27,424 nucleotides of DNA from Lachnospiraceae bacterium UBA1712 (GTDB lineage Bacteria; Bacillota; Clostridia; Lachnospirales; Lachnospiraceae), in assembly GCA_002317175.1 (NCBI GenBank), contig DCJA01000037.1:1-27424 (forward strand), in the 5' to 3' direction. Numbering within the stretch: the stretch's first letter is position 1; each line of letters starts with the position of its first letter. The notes under the pieces are model-generated. The model was not told where the DNA came from. It saw nothing but the letters and a program-made list of their open reading frames with translations, and ran no database searches. The translations under genes and the position numbers were made by a program. Positions 14,303-22,830 of the stretch are shown one piece after another.

Positions 14303-17300
14303 ATGAGAGAAATTCTGTTAAATCCAATTTCATATCAGGGAATTAATATCATCTGCATTTTTGTTATTCTGTTTGTGGCAGGTTTTTCGCGCATTTCACT
14401 TAAGAGTATACAGGTTGGAATGAGCAAATTTCTGATGATGCTTATAGTACTATACAGTACAGCTCTTTCATGCGATGCAATAAGAGCTTATTATGATGCA
14501 GTTGGATGGCCATCTGGCAATGAGGTGGCGGGAGTATTGGCGTCTTTTTATTGTCTGTCTATTCTTTTTTCTTCTGCGGCATGGTTGCTATATGCAATTA
14601 ATCTGATTTTGCCTTCAACCCGCAGAAATCTTATTATATATCTGATAGCAGCTTTACCAGCATCGATTATGTCGGCATATAGTATAGCTAATATCTTTAG
14701 TTCAAACGATATGCTAAGCGCTGGTGGTAACAGCCAGATTAATATTAGATGGTTTGTTGTTCAGAATATAGTGTCTAATGCGTATTATGTGGTTGCTATT
14801 ATTGTTGCAGCGGTATTTATGTTTAGCAGGGATAAGAGCAGGAGAGAGCATGCCTTATTGACTTTTATTATGCCTATTCCTTTACTGATTTCTGTGCCCG
14901 TGCAATTTGCTTTCAATGTTAATGTAAAGCCAGTAGGAATGGCAATGTCTTTTTCAATCTTTATCTTTGGACGGATTAATTATGAACAGAGAAATGAAAG
15001 AAAAGAACTAGTTCACTTTACGAATATTATGGATTCACTTAAGAATCAGTATTCGTCCATTTTATATGCTAATCTTAAGACCAATCAGGTGGAGCCGTAT
15101 GTTGTTGCTACACGAATGGAAGACAGAGCTAAGCAGGGTTTTATATCTAGTGATTTTGACAGTTCAATGGCTGGATATGTTAAAGATGTAGTCTACTCTT
15201 CAGACAAGGATATGTTTGAAGAAAAGATAAAGCGTGACCGAATCATCAGGGAATTCGAGAAAAACAGCAAATATTCCTTTGATTACCGAATTGCAGTTGA
15301 TGGTGAGATAAGACATATGTCAGTGGACTGCTGGAGAGCCAAGAATGATGTGGATATTACTCATGTAGTTATTGGCTTCTGTGACATTACTGAAAGAAAG
15401 CAGAAGGAAGACAAGGAAGAGAAGAGCAATTCCATGATAGATGGCCTTGTGAAGGGCTTCGAATATGTGTGCTTCGTTAACTATGCCAATGGTGAGTTTG
15501 AAGAATATCATGTTTCAAAGAATTTTGAGTACTTCTTCAATGTAATTGGTGCAACAGAGGATATTGGAGTTAAGCGTTTTGCCTATATCTTTAAGCATGG
15601 CATGGAAAAGGATGATTATGAGCGTTTTAAGGAGCAGTTTAATCAGGATGTTATCCAGGAAGCACTGATAGAGGAGGGCTCCTATACTCTTGAATGCAGA
15701 ATTAATCTAGGCAATGGTCCGAAGTACTACAATATAAAGGCTATTGGAGACAAGAGCAATCCAGAAGAAGTGTTATTCGGCATTTCTGATATTGATCAGA
15801 TGGTTCGTGCAGAGCTTGAGAAGGAAGAGCGTATCAAAGAGAAAGAATACAGCGTCCAGCTTGAGAAGACTATTACAGAAAGAACTGCCGAACTTCATGA
15901 GAAGGCTATGATTCTTAATCAGATCAATGAAGAGATTACAGAACTTCTGGGTAATATTACTGAAGCAAGAGATATGGAAAGCGGTGAACATATCAGAAGA
16001 GTGAAAGGCTTTACCAAGATTCTTGCTGACCATATTAAGGTTGATTTCCCTGAGTATGGGCTTGATGATGATCAGATTGCACTTATTACTTCAGCAAGCG
16101 CGATTCATGATATAGGAAAGATTATGATTCCAGACAGTATCCTTCGTAAGCCTGGCAGATTTACTCCGGAAGAATTCAGTGTAATGAAGACACATTGCGA
16201 AAAGGGCTGTGAGATGCTTGAGAAGGCTCCAAAGGGCTGGGATAAGAGATATCTTGATTTCAGTATGGAAATCTGTAAATGTCACCATGAAAAATGGGAC
16301 GGAAAGGGATATCCTGAAGGACTTGTAGGAGATGAGATACCTATTTCTGCACAGATTGTGTCTCTGGCAGACTGCTTCGATGCCCTTACTACAAAGCGAG
16401 TATATAAGGATGCATATACTCCGCAGGAAGCCTTTGACATGATTGTTAATGGTGAGTGTGGTGTATTCTCTGATAAGATTATTCAGTCATTTGTTAATGC
16501 AAAGGAAGAATTCTTTAGTCATATGAATGACATTGCTTCAGTGGGTATTACGCCTAAACTGGTTAATACTTCCGCGTTGACAGGCATTAAGATTCTTCTT
16601 GTAGAGGATAATGAGCTTACAAGAGATATTACCAATACTATTTTATCTGATGAGGGTGCAGAGGTTACTACGGCTATATGTGGTAAGGAAGTTATTGAAT
16701 GCATAAGTGCAAAGGAAGTAATTGATTTTGATGCCATTCTGATGGATTTGAATCTTCCTGACACAGATGGATTTGAACTGACAAAGCAAATCCGCGAGAT
16801 GAATATTGTGAGAGCCAAAGAGGTTCCAATTATTGCCGTATCCGCAAGCACAGATAAGCTTGATAAGCAGAGAGCTTTCAATGCTGGCATGAATGCTTAT
16901 GTACCAAAGCCAGTTTCAGTTTCAAATATTACCAAGACTCTTCTGGTAAGCATGAGACATGAACAGAAGTATCTAAAGGATAAGCTTGATGAGGCAATAA
17001 TGAGGGCCAATAAGGATCCGCTTACCGGTGTGAAAAATATGACTGCTTATACTGAGGCGGTTGGAGAGCTTACTGGTAAGATTGCTGAGCATGAAGCAAT
17101 TGAATTTGCAATTGTAATGTGTGATGTAAATAAGCTTAAGAATGTCAATGACAGCTTTGGACATGATATGGGAGATAAATATATCAGGAATTGCTGTAAG
17201 CTTATCTGCACAACCTATTCTCACAGCCCGGTATACAGAATTGGTGGTGATGAATTTGCCATTATTCTTACTGGAGAGGACTACAGCAATAGAAATATGC

Positions 17301-17494
17301 TGATAGATGACCTGGGGGACAGAGTTGCCAAGGCAATGAACATTGCAAGAATCGAAGATGGAAGAGCCAGCATGGCAGTCGGAATGTCAGTATATAATGC
17401 TTATAATGATGTATCTGTTGCAAGTGTGGCTAAGAGAGCTGATGAGTCCATGTACAATAACAAACGTATGATGGAATTTGGCGGTGAATACTAA
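14303..17494 (+). CDS. membrane sensor with HD-GYP, receiver and GGDEF domains
   Basis: The 1063-residue protein begins with about seven membrane segments in residues 10-225. Next come two PAS-like regions (about 245-365, ending VIGFCDITERKQ, and 380-510, ending FGISDID) and a coiled coil (510-560). The HD-GYP domain spans about 565-750: HDIGK at 602-606, HHEKWDGKGYP at 661-671 and SLADCFDALT. Such domains hydrolyse cyclic di-GMP. A response-regulator receiver (about 768-890) has the phospho-acceptor D815 in LMDLNLPDTDG and the switch lysine in VPKPVS. The C-terminal GGDEF domain (about 905-1060) has an intact RIGGDEF at 979-985, so it could synthesise c-di-GMP. No RxxD inhibitory site stands at the usual place before it. 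It likely senses a signal at the membrane and sets c-di-GMP levels in either direction. It is a single-gene unit with its own promoter and terminator. Confidence 0.92.
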   Translation: MREILLNPISYQGINIICIFVILFVAGFSRISLKSIQVGMSKFLMMLIVLYSTALSCDAIRAYYDAVGWPSGNEVAGVLASFYCLSILFSSAAWLLYAINLILPSTRRNLIIYLIAALPASIMSAYSIANIFSSNDMLSAGGNSQINIRWFVVQNIVSNAYYVVAIIVAAVFMFSRDKSRREHALLTFIMPIPLLISVPVQFAFNVNVKPVGMAMSFSIFIFGRINYEQRNERKELVHFTNIMDSLKNQYSSILYANLKTNQVEPYVVATRMEDRAKQGFISSDFDSSMAGYVKDVVYSSDKDMFEEKIKRDRIIREFEKNSKYSFDYRIAVDGEIRHMSVDCWRAKNDVDITHVVIGFCDITERKQKEDKEEKSNSMIDGLVKGFEYVCFVNYANGEFEEYHVSKNFEYFFNVIGATEDIGVKRFAYIFKHGMEKDDYERFKEQFNQDVIQEALIEEGSYTLECRINLGNGPKYYNIKAIGDKSNPEEVLFGISDIDQMVRAELEKEERIKEKEYSVQLEKTITERTAELHEKAMILNQINEEITELLGNITEARDMESGEHIRRVKGFTKILADHIKVDFPEYGLDDDQIALITSASAIHDIGKIMIPDSILRKPGRFTPEEFSVMKTHCEKGCEMLEKAPKGWDKRYLDFSMEICKCHHEKWDGKGYPEGLVGDEIPISAQIVSLADCFDALTTKRVYKDAYTPQEAFDMIVNGECGVFSDKIIQSFVNAKEEFFSHMNDIASVGITPKLVNTSALTGIKILLVEDNELTRDITNTILSDEGAEVTTAICGKEVIECISAKEVIDFDAILMDLNLPDTDGFELTKQIREMNIVRAKEVPIIAVSASTDKLDKQRAFNAGMNAYVPKPVSVSNITKTLLVSMRHEQKYLKDKLDEAIMRANKDPLTGVKNMTAYTEAVGELTGKIAEHEAIEFAIVMCDVNKLKNVNDSFGHDMGDKYIRNCCKLICTTYSHSPVYRIGGDEFAIILTGEDYSNRNMLIDDLGDRVAKAMNIARIEDGRASMAVGMSVYNAYNDVSVASVAKRADESMYNNKRMMEFGGEY

Positions 17495-17510
17495 TAGTGA
17501 ATATATTATT

Positions 17511-17538
17511 AAAGGTGGGCTTCATGCCCACCTTTTTT
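17511..17538 (+). terminator. intrinsic terminator
   Basis: AAAGGTGGGC (17511-17520) and GCCCACCTTT (17526-17535) form a 10-bp stem with loop TTCAT, followed by a T-run. It ends the c-di-GMP gene. Confidence 0.9.
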
Positions 17539-17553
17539 TGGAAAATGTACATA

Positions 17554-17582
17554 TTGCAACATAAAAGGTGCTGTGCTATATT
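17554..17582 (+). promoter_or_regulatory. sigma-A-type promoter of typA
   Basis: TTGCAA (17554-17559), a 17-base spacer and TATATT (17577-17582) with a TGn extension. It shares TGTGCTATA with the promoters at 10817 and 14259. Transcripts would have a leader of about 80 bases. Confidence 0.7.
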
Positions 17583-17670
17583 TATAAAGTTTTGAGATAG
17601 TGTATTAGGATATGTTTATCGGGCTTTCAGAGAGAAGATGAAGGCTTGGGATACTGAAAGAGGAAAAAAT

Positions 17671-19515
17671 ATGATTCAGACAAGAGATGATGTAAGAAAT
17701 GTTGCCATTATTGCCCACGTTGATCATGGCAAGACAACACTCGTAGATGAATTACTTAAGCAGAGTGGTATATTCAGAGAGAATCAGGAAGTAGCAGAAA
17801 GAGTAATGGATTCCAATGATATTGAAAGAGAGCGTGGTATCACAATACTTTCAAAGAATACAGCCATTACATATAAGAATACAAAAATTAATATCATTGA
17901 TACTCCAGGACATGCTGATTTCGGTGGCGAAGTAGAGCGTGTACTTAAGATGGTTAATGGTGTAATTCTTGTGGTAGATGCTTTTGAGGGTGTTATGCCA
18001 CAGACAAAGTTTGTACTTAGCAAGGCACTTGATCTCGATCTGCATGTTATTGTATGTATCAATAAGATAGACAGACCAGAGGCCAGACCGCAGGAAGTTA
18101 TAGATGAAGTACTAGAACTGTTTATGGACCTGGATGCAAGTGATGAGCAGTTAGACTGCCCATTTGTATTCGCATCTGCTAAGGCTGGAATTGCCAGTCT
18201 TGATGTTGATAAGCAGGGAACAGACATGGTACCTCTTTTTGAGACTATTGTGGATTATATTCCAGCTCCAACTGGTGATCCGGAAGCAGGAACACAGGTG
18301 CTTATCAGCACAATTGATTACAATGAGTATGTTGGACGTATCGGTGTAGGTAAGGTTGATAATGGTGTAATAAAGGTTAACCAGGATGTAGTAATTGTTA
18401 ACCATCATGAATCAGACAAGGTAATTAAGGTTAAGGTAAGCAAGCTCTATGAGTACGAAGGTCTCAACAAGGTAGAGGTTAAGGAAGCTTCTATCGGATC
18501 AATCGTTGCAATTTCAGGTATTGCTGATCTTCATATTGGTGATACGCTGTGTTCTCCTGAGAACCCAGAAGCTATTCCATTTCAGAAAATATCTGAGCCA
18601 ACAATTGCCATGAACTTTATGGTCAATGATTCACCTCTCGCAGGACAGGAAGGCAAATATATCACCTCACGTCATATTCGTGACAGACTGTTTAAAGAAT
18701 TGAATACAGATGTTTCTCTCAGAGTAGAGGAGACAGAAAATACAGATGTGTTCAAGGTTTCAGGAAGAGGAGAACTACATCTTTCAGTTCTCATTGAAAA
18801 TATGCGTCGTGAAGGATATGAATTTGCAGTATCAAAGGCAGAAGTCCTCTATAAGTATAATGAGCGTAACCAGAAGCAGGAACCAATGGAAATTGCTTAT
18901 GTAGATGTACCTGAAGAGTTCTCAGGAAGTGTAATACAGAAGCTGGCTTCACGTAAGGGTGAACTTCTTGGAATGACATCAATTAATGGTGGTTATACAA
19001 GACTTGAGTTTAATATTCCTTCAAGAGGTCTTATTGGTTACCGTGGCGAGTTTATGACAGATACTAAGGGTAATGGTATCTTAAATACAAGCTTTGACGG
19101 ATATGGACCTTATAAGGGAGATATGATGTATAGAAAGCAGGGTTCCCTTATTGCTTTTGAAGCAGGAGAGGCTATAACTTATGGCCTTTACAATGCACAG
19201 GACAGAGGTATTCTCTTTATCGAGCCTGGTGAAAAGGTATATGCCGGAATGGTTGTAGGTCAGACTGGTAAGGCTGAAGACATAGAGATAAATGTATGTA
19301 AGAAGAAGCAGCTTACAAATACACGTAGCTCGAGTGCAGATGAGGCACTTCGTCTTTCACCTAAGAAGGTTCTTAGTCTTGAGCAGGCTCTTGAATTTAT
19401 CGATACAGATGAACTTCTTGAGATTACTCCACAGAATCTGCGTATCAGAAAGAAGATTCTGGACCCAACACTTAGAAAACGTGACATGATCAATAGAAAG
19501 AACGCTTGCCAATAA
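17671..19515 (+). CDS. typA: TypA/BipA ribosome-associated GTPase
   Basis: ATG 17671 follows GAGGA by seven bases and gives 614 residues, the normal length of TypA; an upstream ATG at 17638 lacks a site. TypA is a translational GTPase related to EF-G that helps ribosome assembly and stress growth. The G motifs are clear: AHVDHGKTT (15-23), RERGITI, DTPGHADFGGEV and CINKIDRPEA. Domain II, the EF-G-like III and V domains and the C-terminal TypA-specific domain follow in order, with RGELHLSVLIENMRREGYE and SRGLIGYRGEFMT as markers. It is a soluble cytosolic protein. No terminator separates it from the tRNA gene 43 bases downstream, so the two are probably co-transcribed. Confidence 0.97.
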   Translation: MIQTRDDVRNVAIIAHVDHGKTTLVDELLKQSGIFRENQEVAERVMDSNDIERERGITILSKNTAITYKNTKINIIDTPGHADFGGEVERVLKMVNGVILVVDAFEGVMPQTKFVLSKALDLDLHVIVCINKIDRPEARPQEVIDEVLELFMDLDASDEQLDCPFVFASAKAGIASLDVDKQGTDMVPLFETIVDYIPAPTGDPEAGTQVLISTIDYNEYVGRIGVGKVDNGVIKVNQDVVIVNHHESDKVIKVKVSKLYEYEGLNKVEVKEASIGSIVAISGIADLHIGDTLCSPENPEAIPFQKISEPTIAMNFMVNDSPLAGQEGKYITSRHIRDRLFKELNTDVSLRVEETENTDVFKVSGRGELHLSVLIENMRREGYEFAVSKAEVLYKYNERNQKQEPMEIAYVDVPEEFSGSVIQKLASRKGELLGMTSINGGYTRLEFNIPSRGLIGYRGEFMTDTKGNGILNTSFDGYGPYKGDMMYRKQGSLIAFEAGEAITYGLYNAQDRGILFIEPGEKVYAGMVVGQTGKAEDIEINVCKKKQLTNTRSSSADEALRLSPKKVLSLEQALEFIDTDELLEITPQNLRIRKKILDPTLRKRDMINRKNACQ

Positions 19516-19555
19516 GCGTAGCTTATGATAAACTTTATTTCGGTCGTAAGACCGA
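19512..19555 (+). other. two short hairpins between typA and the tRNA
   Basis: ATAAGC-GTA-GCTTAT (19512-19526) includes the typA stop codon. TCGGTC-GTAA-GACCGA (19540-19555) ends three bases before the tRNA. Neither has a T-run. They may protect ends or guide processing of a joint mRNA-tRNA transcript. Confidence 0.45.
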
Positions 19556-19558
19556 TAT

Positions 19559-19641
19559 GCTGGTGTGTCGGAATGGCAGACGATGCAGACTCAAAATCTG
19601 TTGCGGGTAACCGCGTGTGGGTTCAAGTCCCACTACCAGCA
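19559..19641 (+). tRNA. tRNA-Leu (anticodon CAA)
   Basis: An 83-base class II tRNA reading UUG codons. The acceptor GCTGGTG pairs with TACCAGC (one G-T), with A as discriminator. The D arm contains GGAATGGCAGAC. The anticodon loop is CTCAAAA, with CAA at 19592-19594. The long variable arm has GCGG-GTAA-CCGC. The T arm is GTGGG-TTCAAGT-CCCAC. The CCA end is not encoded. A terminator follows six bases later. Confidence 0.95.
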
Positions 19642-19646
19642 CTGTA

Positions 19647-19675
19647 AGCCTTGATTGAGTAATCAGGGCTTTTTT
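19647..19675 (+). terminator. intrinsic terminator after tRNA-Leu
   Basis: AGCCTTGATT (19647-19656) pairs with AATCAGGGCT (19661-19670) with one wobble, loop GAGT, then T-run 19670-19675. Confidence 0.88.
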
Positions 19676-19711
19676 AAATATATGGCATCTGATAATATAC
19701 ATATAAAGGAC

Positions 19712-19759
19712 AGCCAGTTGGCAACTTGGTAGCAGGCTGAATTATACAGCTGGTTTTTT
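19712..19759 (+). promoter_or_regulatory. leader hairpin with T-run before the CNNM gene
   Basis: AGCCAGTT (19712-19719) pairs with AGCTGGTT (19748-19755) with two wobbles and is followed by T bases to 19759. It sits just before the ribosome binding site AGGAGA at 19760. The 28-base interior can fold further. It looks like a terminator or attenuator in a 5' leader. Confidence 0.45.
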
Positions 19760-19772
19760 AGGAGAACATCAC

Positions 19773-21044
19773 TTGGACAGTAGTCAGATAATTAAATTAG
19801 TTACAATAGTATTATTGCTAATTTTATCTGCTTTCTTTTCGTCAGCAGAGACTGCTCTTTCTACAATAGGAGAGATAAAAGTACGTGCTTTTGTGGAAGA
19901 GCAACGTAAGGGAGCAGTTATTTTACAAAAGGTAATAGACAATTATAGTAAGATGCTTAGTGCAATCCTTATTGGTAATAATATTGTCAATATCGCAGTT
20001 TCATCCCTGGTAACCCTGTTTACCATTGAACTGTGGGGGAATGCTTATGTATCTGTTGGAACCGGAGTGTTGACACTGATTGTACTGATTTTTGGAGAAA
20101 TAGTTCCAAAAAACGCCGCCAAAATCAAAGCAGATATTATGGCTTTGGTATATGCCCCTGTAATATATGGGCTCATGTGGCTGCTGACTCCGGTTATCAG
20201 AATAGTAGAGTTGATATCTAAGGGTATAATGTTCTGTCTTAGAATCGATCCAAATGAAAAGAGTTCAATTACGGAAGCGGAGCTTAGAACTTATGTGGAT
20301 GCCAGTCATGAGGATGGCGTTATTGAATCAGAAGAGAAGGTAATGATTAACAATGTGTTTGATTTTTCTGATTCGGTAGCCAAGGATATTATGGTTCCAC
20401 GTATCGATATGGTATGTGTAGAAGAGCATGCAAAGTATGATGAAGTCCTGGAGATATTCAGACAGCATATGTATACCAGAATTCCGGTATTTAGAGAAGA
20501 GCCTGACAATATAATAGGTTTGATTAATGTAAAGGACTTTATTCTTGTGGAAGACAAGAGGAGCTTTACAATAGCAGATATTCTTAGAGAGACTTATTAC
20601 ACCTACGAATTTAAAAAGACCGCAGATCTTCTGATGGAACTTAGAAAGACTACCTATAGTATGGCATTTGTATTAAGTGAGTATGGTACCTGTGTAGGTA
20701 TGGTTACACTTGAAGACCTACTTGAGGAAATCGTTGGCGAGATCAGAGATGAATACGATGCCGATGAGGAAGAGTTTATCAAGAAGGTCGAGAAGAACGC
20801 ATATATTATTGATGCACGAAGGAAGATAGATGATGTCAATGATGAGCTTGGGCTTAATCTGGACAGTGAGGATTATGACTCTATAGCAGGTCTTGTGCTT
20901 CAGATTCTTGATCGTATTCCTGAACAGGGGGATGAAGTTGTAACAGAGGATGGAATCAAACTTAAGGTATATGCAACTGAGGAAAACAGAATTACCAAGG
21001 TAATGCTCAGAATACCAGAGCAGGATAATATTCAGACAGAATAA
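19773..21044 (+). CDS. CNNM/CorC-type transporter (DUF21-CBS-CorC_HlyC)
   Basis: The start is TTG 19773, seven bases after AGGAGA; no ATG is suitably placed. The 423-residue protein has an N-terminal DUF21 membrane domain (about 1-190, four hydrophobic segments) with the family hallmarks SAFFSSAETALSTI and FGEIVPKNAAK. A CBS pair follows at about 205-325, with DIMVPRIDMV and TCVGMVTLEDLLEEIVGEIRD. A C-terminal CorC_HlyC domain lies at about 335-420. Proteins of this layout act in magnesium or cobalt efflux, with the CBS domains sensing nucleotides. Older annotations call them hemolysins, which is not supported. It is a single gene. The hairpin with T-run in its leader suggests control at the RNA level, but no known metal riboswitch is recognised. 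Confidence 0.9.
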   Translation: MDSSQIIKLVTIVLLLILSAFFSSAETALSTIGEIKVRAFVEEQRKGAVILQKVIDNYSKMLSAILIGNNIVNIAVSSLVTLFTIELWGNAYVSVGTGVLTLIVLIFGEIVPKNAAKIKADIMALVYAPVIYGLMWLLTPVIRIVELISKGIMFCLRIDPNEKSSITEAELRTYVDASHEDGVIESEEKVMINNVFDFSDSVAKDIMVPRIDMVCVEEHAKYDEVLEIFRQHMYTRIPVFREEPDNIIGLINVKDFILVEDKRSFTIADILRETYYTYEFKKTADLLMELRKTTYSMAFVLSEYGTCVGMVTLEDLLEEIVGEIRDEYDADEEEFIKKVEKNAYIIDARRKIDDVNDELGLNLDSEDYDSIAGLVLQILDRIPEQGDEVVTEDGIKLKVYATEENRITKVMLRIPEQDNIQTE

Positions 21045-21112
21045 GCTATAGTTATCTGCAAATATGCATATAAAGAAGTGATTTTGGCATACAGATACAC
21101 TATAATTTCAAG

Positions 21113-21141
21113 TTGATATAATTAGTAAAATATGATATATT
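21113..21141 (+). promoter_or_regulatory. sigma-A-type promoter of the SCIFF gene
   Basis: TTGATA (21113-21118), a 17-base spacer and TATATT (21136-21141), 45 bases before the SCIFF start. A separate TATAAT at 21101 lacks a well-spaced -35. Confidence 0.6.
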
Positions 21142-21186
21142 AAATGAGATTATGAGTAAGGTAATCTAAATTAGGAGGAAATATCC

Positions 21187-21330
21187 ATGAAGCATATTAA
21201 GACATTAAGCACAAGAGATCTTAAGGAATCTATGAAGAAGGGCGGATGTGGCGAGTGCCAGACATCATGCCAGTCAGCATGTAAGACATCTTGCACAGTT
21301 GGTAACCAGAGCTGCGAGAAGATGAAATAA
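21187..21330 (+). CDS. scfA: SCIFF ranthipeptide precursor
   Basis: A 47-residue peptide with a strong AGGAGGAAA site. It begins MKHIKTLSTRDLKESMKKG and has six cysteines at 21, 24, 28, 32, 36 and 43 (motif CGECQTSCQSACKTSC, then NQSC). This is the six-cysteines-in-forty-five pattern found across Clostridia, and the maturase gene is next. The precursor is modified by ScfB, which makes thioether bonds between Cys and Thr or other residues; related ranthipeptides have been linked to quorum-like control of metabolism. The N-terminal half is the leader that the maturase reads. It is not obviously secreted by a classical signal. Confidence 0.96.
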   Translation: MKHIKTLSTRDLKESMKKGGCGECQTSCQSACKTSCTVGNQSCEKMK

Positions 21331-21360
21331 TAGTATTCCTATTTAATTACAGAAACTATT

Positions 21361-21394
21361 CAAACTCGAAGTCAAAACGGCTTCGAGTTTGTTT
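21361..21394 (+). terminator. hairpin between SCIFF and its maturase (attenuator-like)
   Basis: CAAACTCGAAG (21361-21371) and CTTCGAGTTTG (21381-21391) form a perfect 11-bp stem with a 9-base loop, followed by TTTT. It ends only 7-10 bases before the GAGG site of scfB. It probably terminates most transcripts so that peptide exceeds enzyme. Confidence 0.8.
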
Positions 21395-21409
21395 TGGGTT
21401 GAGGATTTT

Positions 21410-22813
21410 ATGATACATCAGTACAAGAATAACGGCTATAACATCGTATTGGATGTTAACAGTGGTTCTGTTCACATTGTGGATGACTGTGTATATGATA
21501 TGGTTCCTCTTTTAGAGGCTATCGTAAAAACAGGCATTACTGGTGATACTGCAATCGAAGCGGTATGTATGGCCTGCGAGAATATGCCATACTCTTCAGA
21601 AGAGATTAAGGAAGCGGTAACAGAACTGTTGGAGTTGTATGAGGCTGGACAGCTTTATACAGAGGATATTTACGAAAACTATATAATAGATTTTAAGAAG
21701 AGAGAGACAGTAGTTAAGGCTCTTTGTCTTCATATAGCACATGATTGTAATCTTGCCTGCAGATACTGTTTTGCAGAGGAAGGTGAATATCATGGAAGAA
21801 GAGCTCTTATGAGCTTTGAAGTGGGAAAGAAAGCTCTTGACTTTCTGGTTGCCAACTCTGGCAACAGGGTAAATCTTGAGGTGGATTTCTTTGGTGGTGA
21901 ACCTCTTATGAACTGGGATGTTGTGAAACAGCTGGTTGAATATGGCAGAAGTATAGAAGAAGCCAATAACAAGAAGTTCAGATTTACTCTTACAACCAAT
22001 GGAGTTCTTCTCAATGATGACATTCTTGAGTTTGCCAACAAAGAGATGGCCAATGTGGTTTGTTCAATTGATGGAAGAAAAGAGATTAATGATAAGATGC
22101 GTCCATTTAGAGGTGGACAGGGCAGTTATGATTTGATCGTTCCTAAGTTTGTGAAGGTTGCAGAAAGTCGCGACCAGATGAATTATTATGTAAGAGGAAC
22201 CTTCACCCATAACAATCTTGATTTTTCTGAAGATGTTAAACATCTTGCGGATCTTGGATTCAGACAGATATCTGTTGAACCTGTAGTAGCAAAGCCAACA
22301 GATGATTATGCGCTTAGAGAGGAAGATATTCCAAAGATTCTTGAGGAATATGATAAGCTTGCTCTTGATCTAATCAACAGAAGAAAAAATGGTAAGGGAG
22401 TCAATTTCTTCCACTTTATGATTGACCTGACCGGAGGTCCATGTGTTGCCAAAAGACTAAGTGGGTGTGGCTCAGGTACAGAGTATCTTGCGGTTACTCC
22501 ATGGGGCGATTTTTATCCATGCCACCAGTTTGTTGGCAATGAGAAATTCTTAATGGGTAATGTTGATGAAGGTATTACCAATACTGACATCAGAGACGAG
22601 TTCAAGACTTGCAATGTATATGCTAAAGAAAAATGTAAGAAGTGTTTTGCAAAATTCTACTGTAGTGGTGGATGTGCAGCCAACTCTTATAATTTCCATG
22701 GCAATATCAATGATGCATATGACCTTGGTTGTGAATTGCAGAGAAAGCGTATTGAATGTGCGATCATGATTAAGGCAGCTTTAGCTGAGGAAGAAGAAGG
22801 GTTTACTGAGTAA
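21410..22813 (+). CDS. scfB: radical-SAM SCIFF maturase (SPASM domain)
   Basis: ATG 21410 follows GAGG by five bases; an upstream TTG at 21389 lies inside the hairpin. The 467-residue protein starts MIHQYKNNGYNIVLDVNSGS, a RiPP-recognition-like region (about 1-95) expected to bind the SCIFF leader. The radical-SAM domain has C113, C117 and C120 (CNLACRYC) for the 4Fe-4S cluster that cleaves SAM, and the GGEPL motif. The C-terminal SPASM part has a cysteine cluster, including GCGSGTEYLAV, FYPCHQF, KCKKCFAKFYCSGGC and DLGCELQ, for two more Fe-S clusters. It installs thioether links in SCIFF. The enzyme is oxygen-sensitive, fitting an anaerobe. Confidence 0.96.
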   Translation: MIHQYKNNGYNIVLDVNSGSVHIVDDCVYDMVPLLEAIVKTGITGDTAIEAVCMACENMPYSSEEIKEAVTELLELYEAGQLYTEDIYENYIIDFKKRETVVKALCLHIAHDCNLACRYCFAEEGEYHGRRALMSFEVGKKALDFLVANSGNRVNLEVDFFGGEPLMNWDVVKQLVEYGRSIEEANNKKFRFTLTTNGVLLNDDILEFANKEMANVVCSIDGRKEINDKMRPFRGGQGSYDLIVPKFVKVAESRDQMNYYVRGTFTHNNLDFSEDVKHLADLGFRQISVEPVVAKPTDDYALREEDIPKILEEYDKLALDLINRRKNGKGVNFFHFMIDLTGGPCVAKRLSGCGSGTEYLAVTPWGDFYPCHQFVGNEKFLMGNVDEGITNTDIRDEFKTCNVYAKEKCKKCFAKFYCSGGCAANSYNFHGNINDAYDLGCELQRKRIECAIMIKAALAEEEEGFTE

Positions 22814-22830
22814 ACCGGGAGGAACAAAAA

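Noticed and set aside
17784..18227. Long antisense frames over typA, priA-side and other core genes
   Set aside because: They are regular by-products of codon use in conserved genes, with no start signals or domains.
19704..19755. tRNA-like look of the leader before the CNNM gene (GGTAGCAGGCTG and an anticodon-like arm)
   Set aside because: The loop AATTATA lacks U33 and there is no T arm or matching acceptor. It is not a tRNA.
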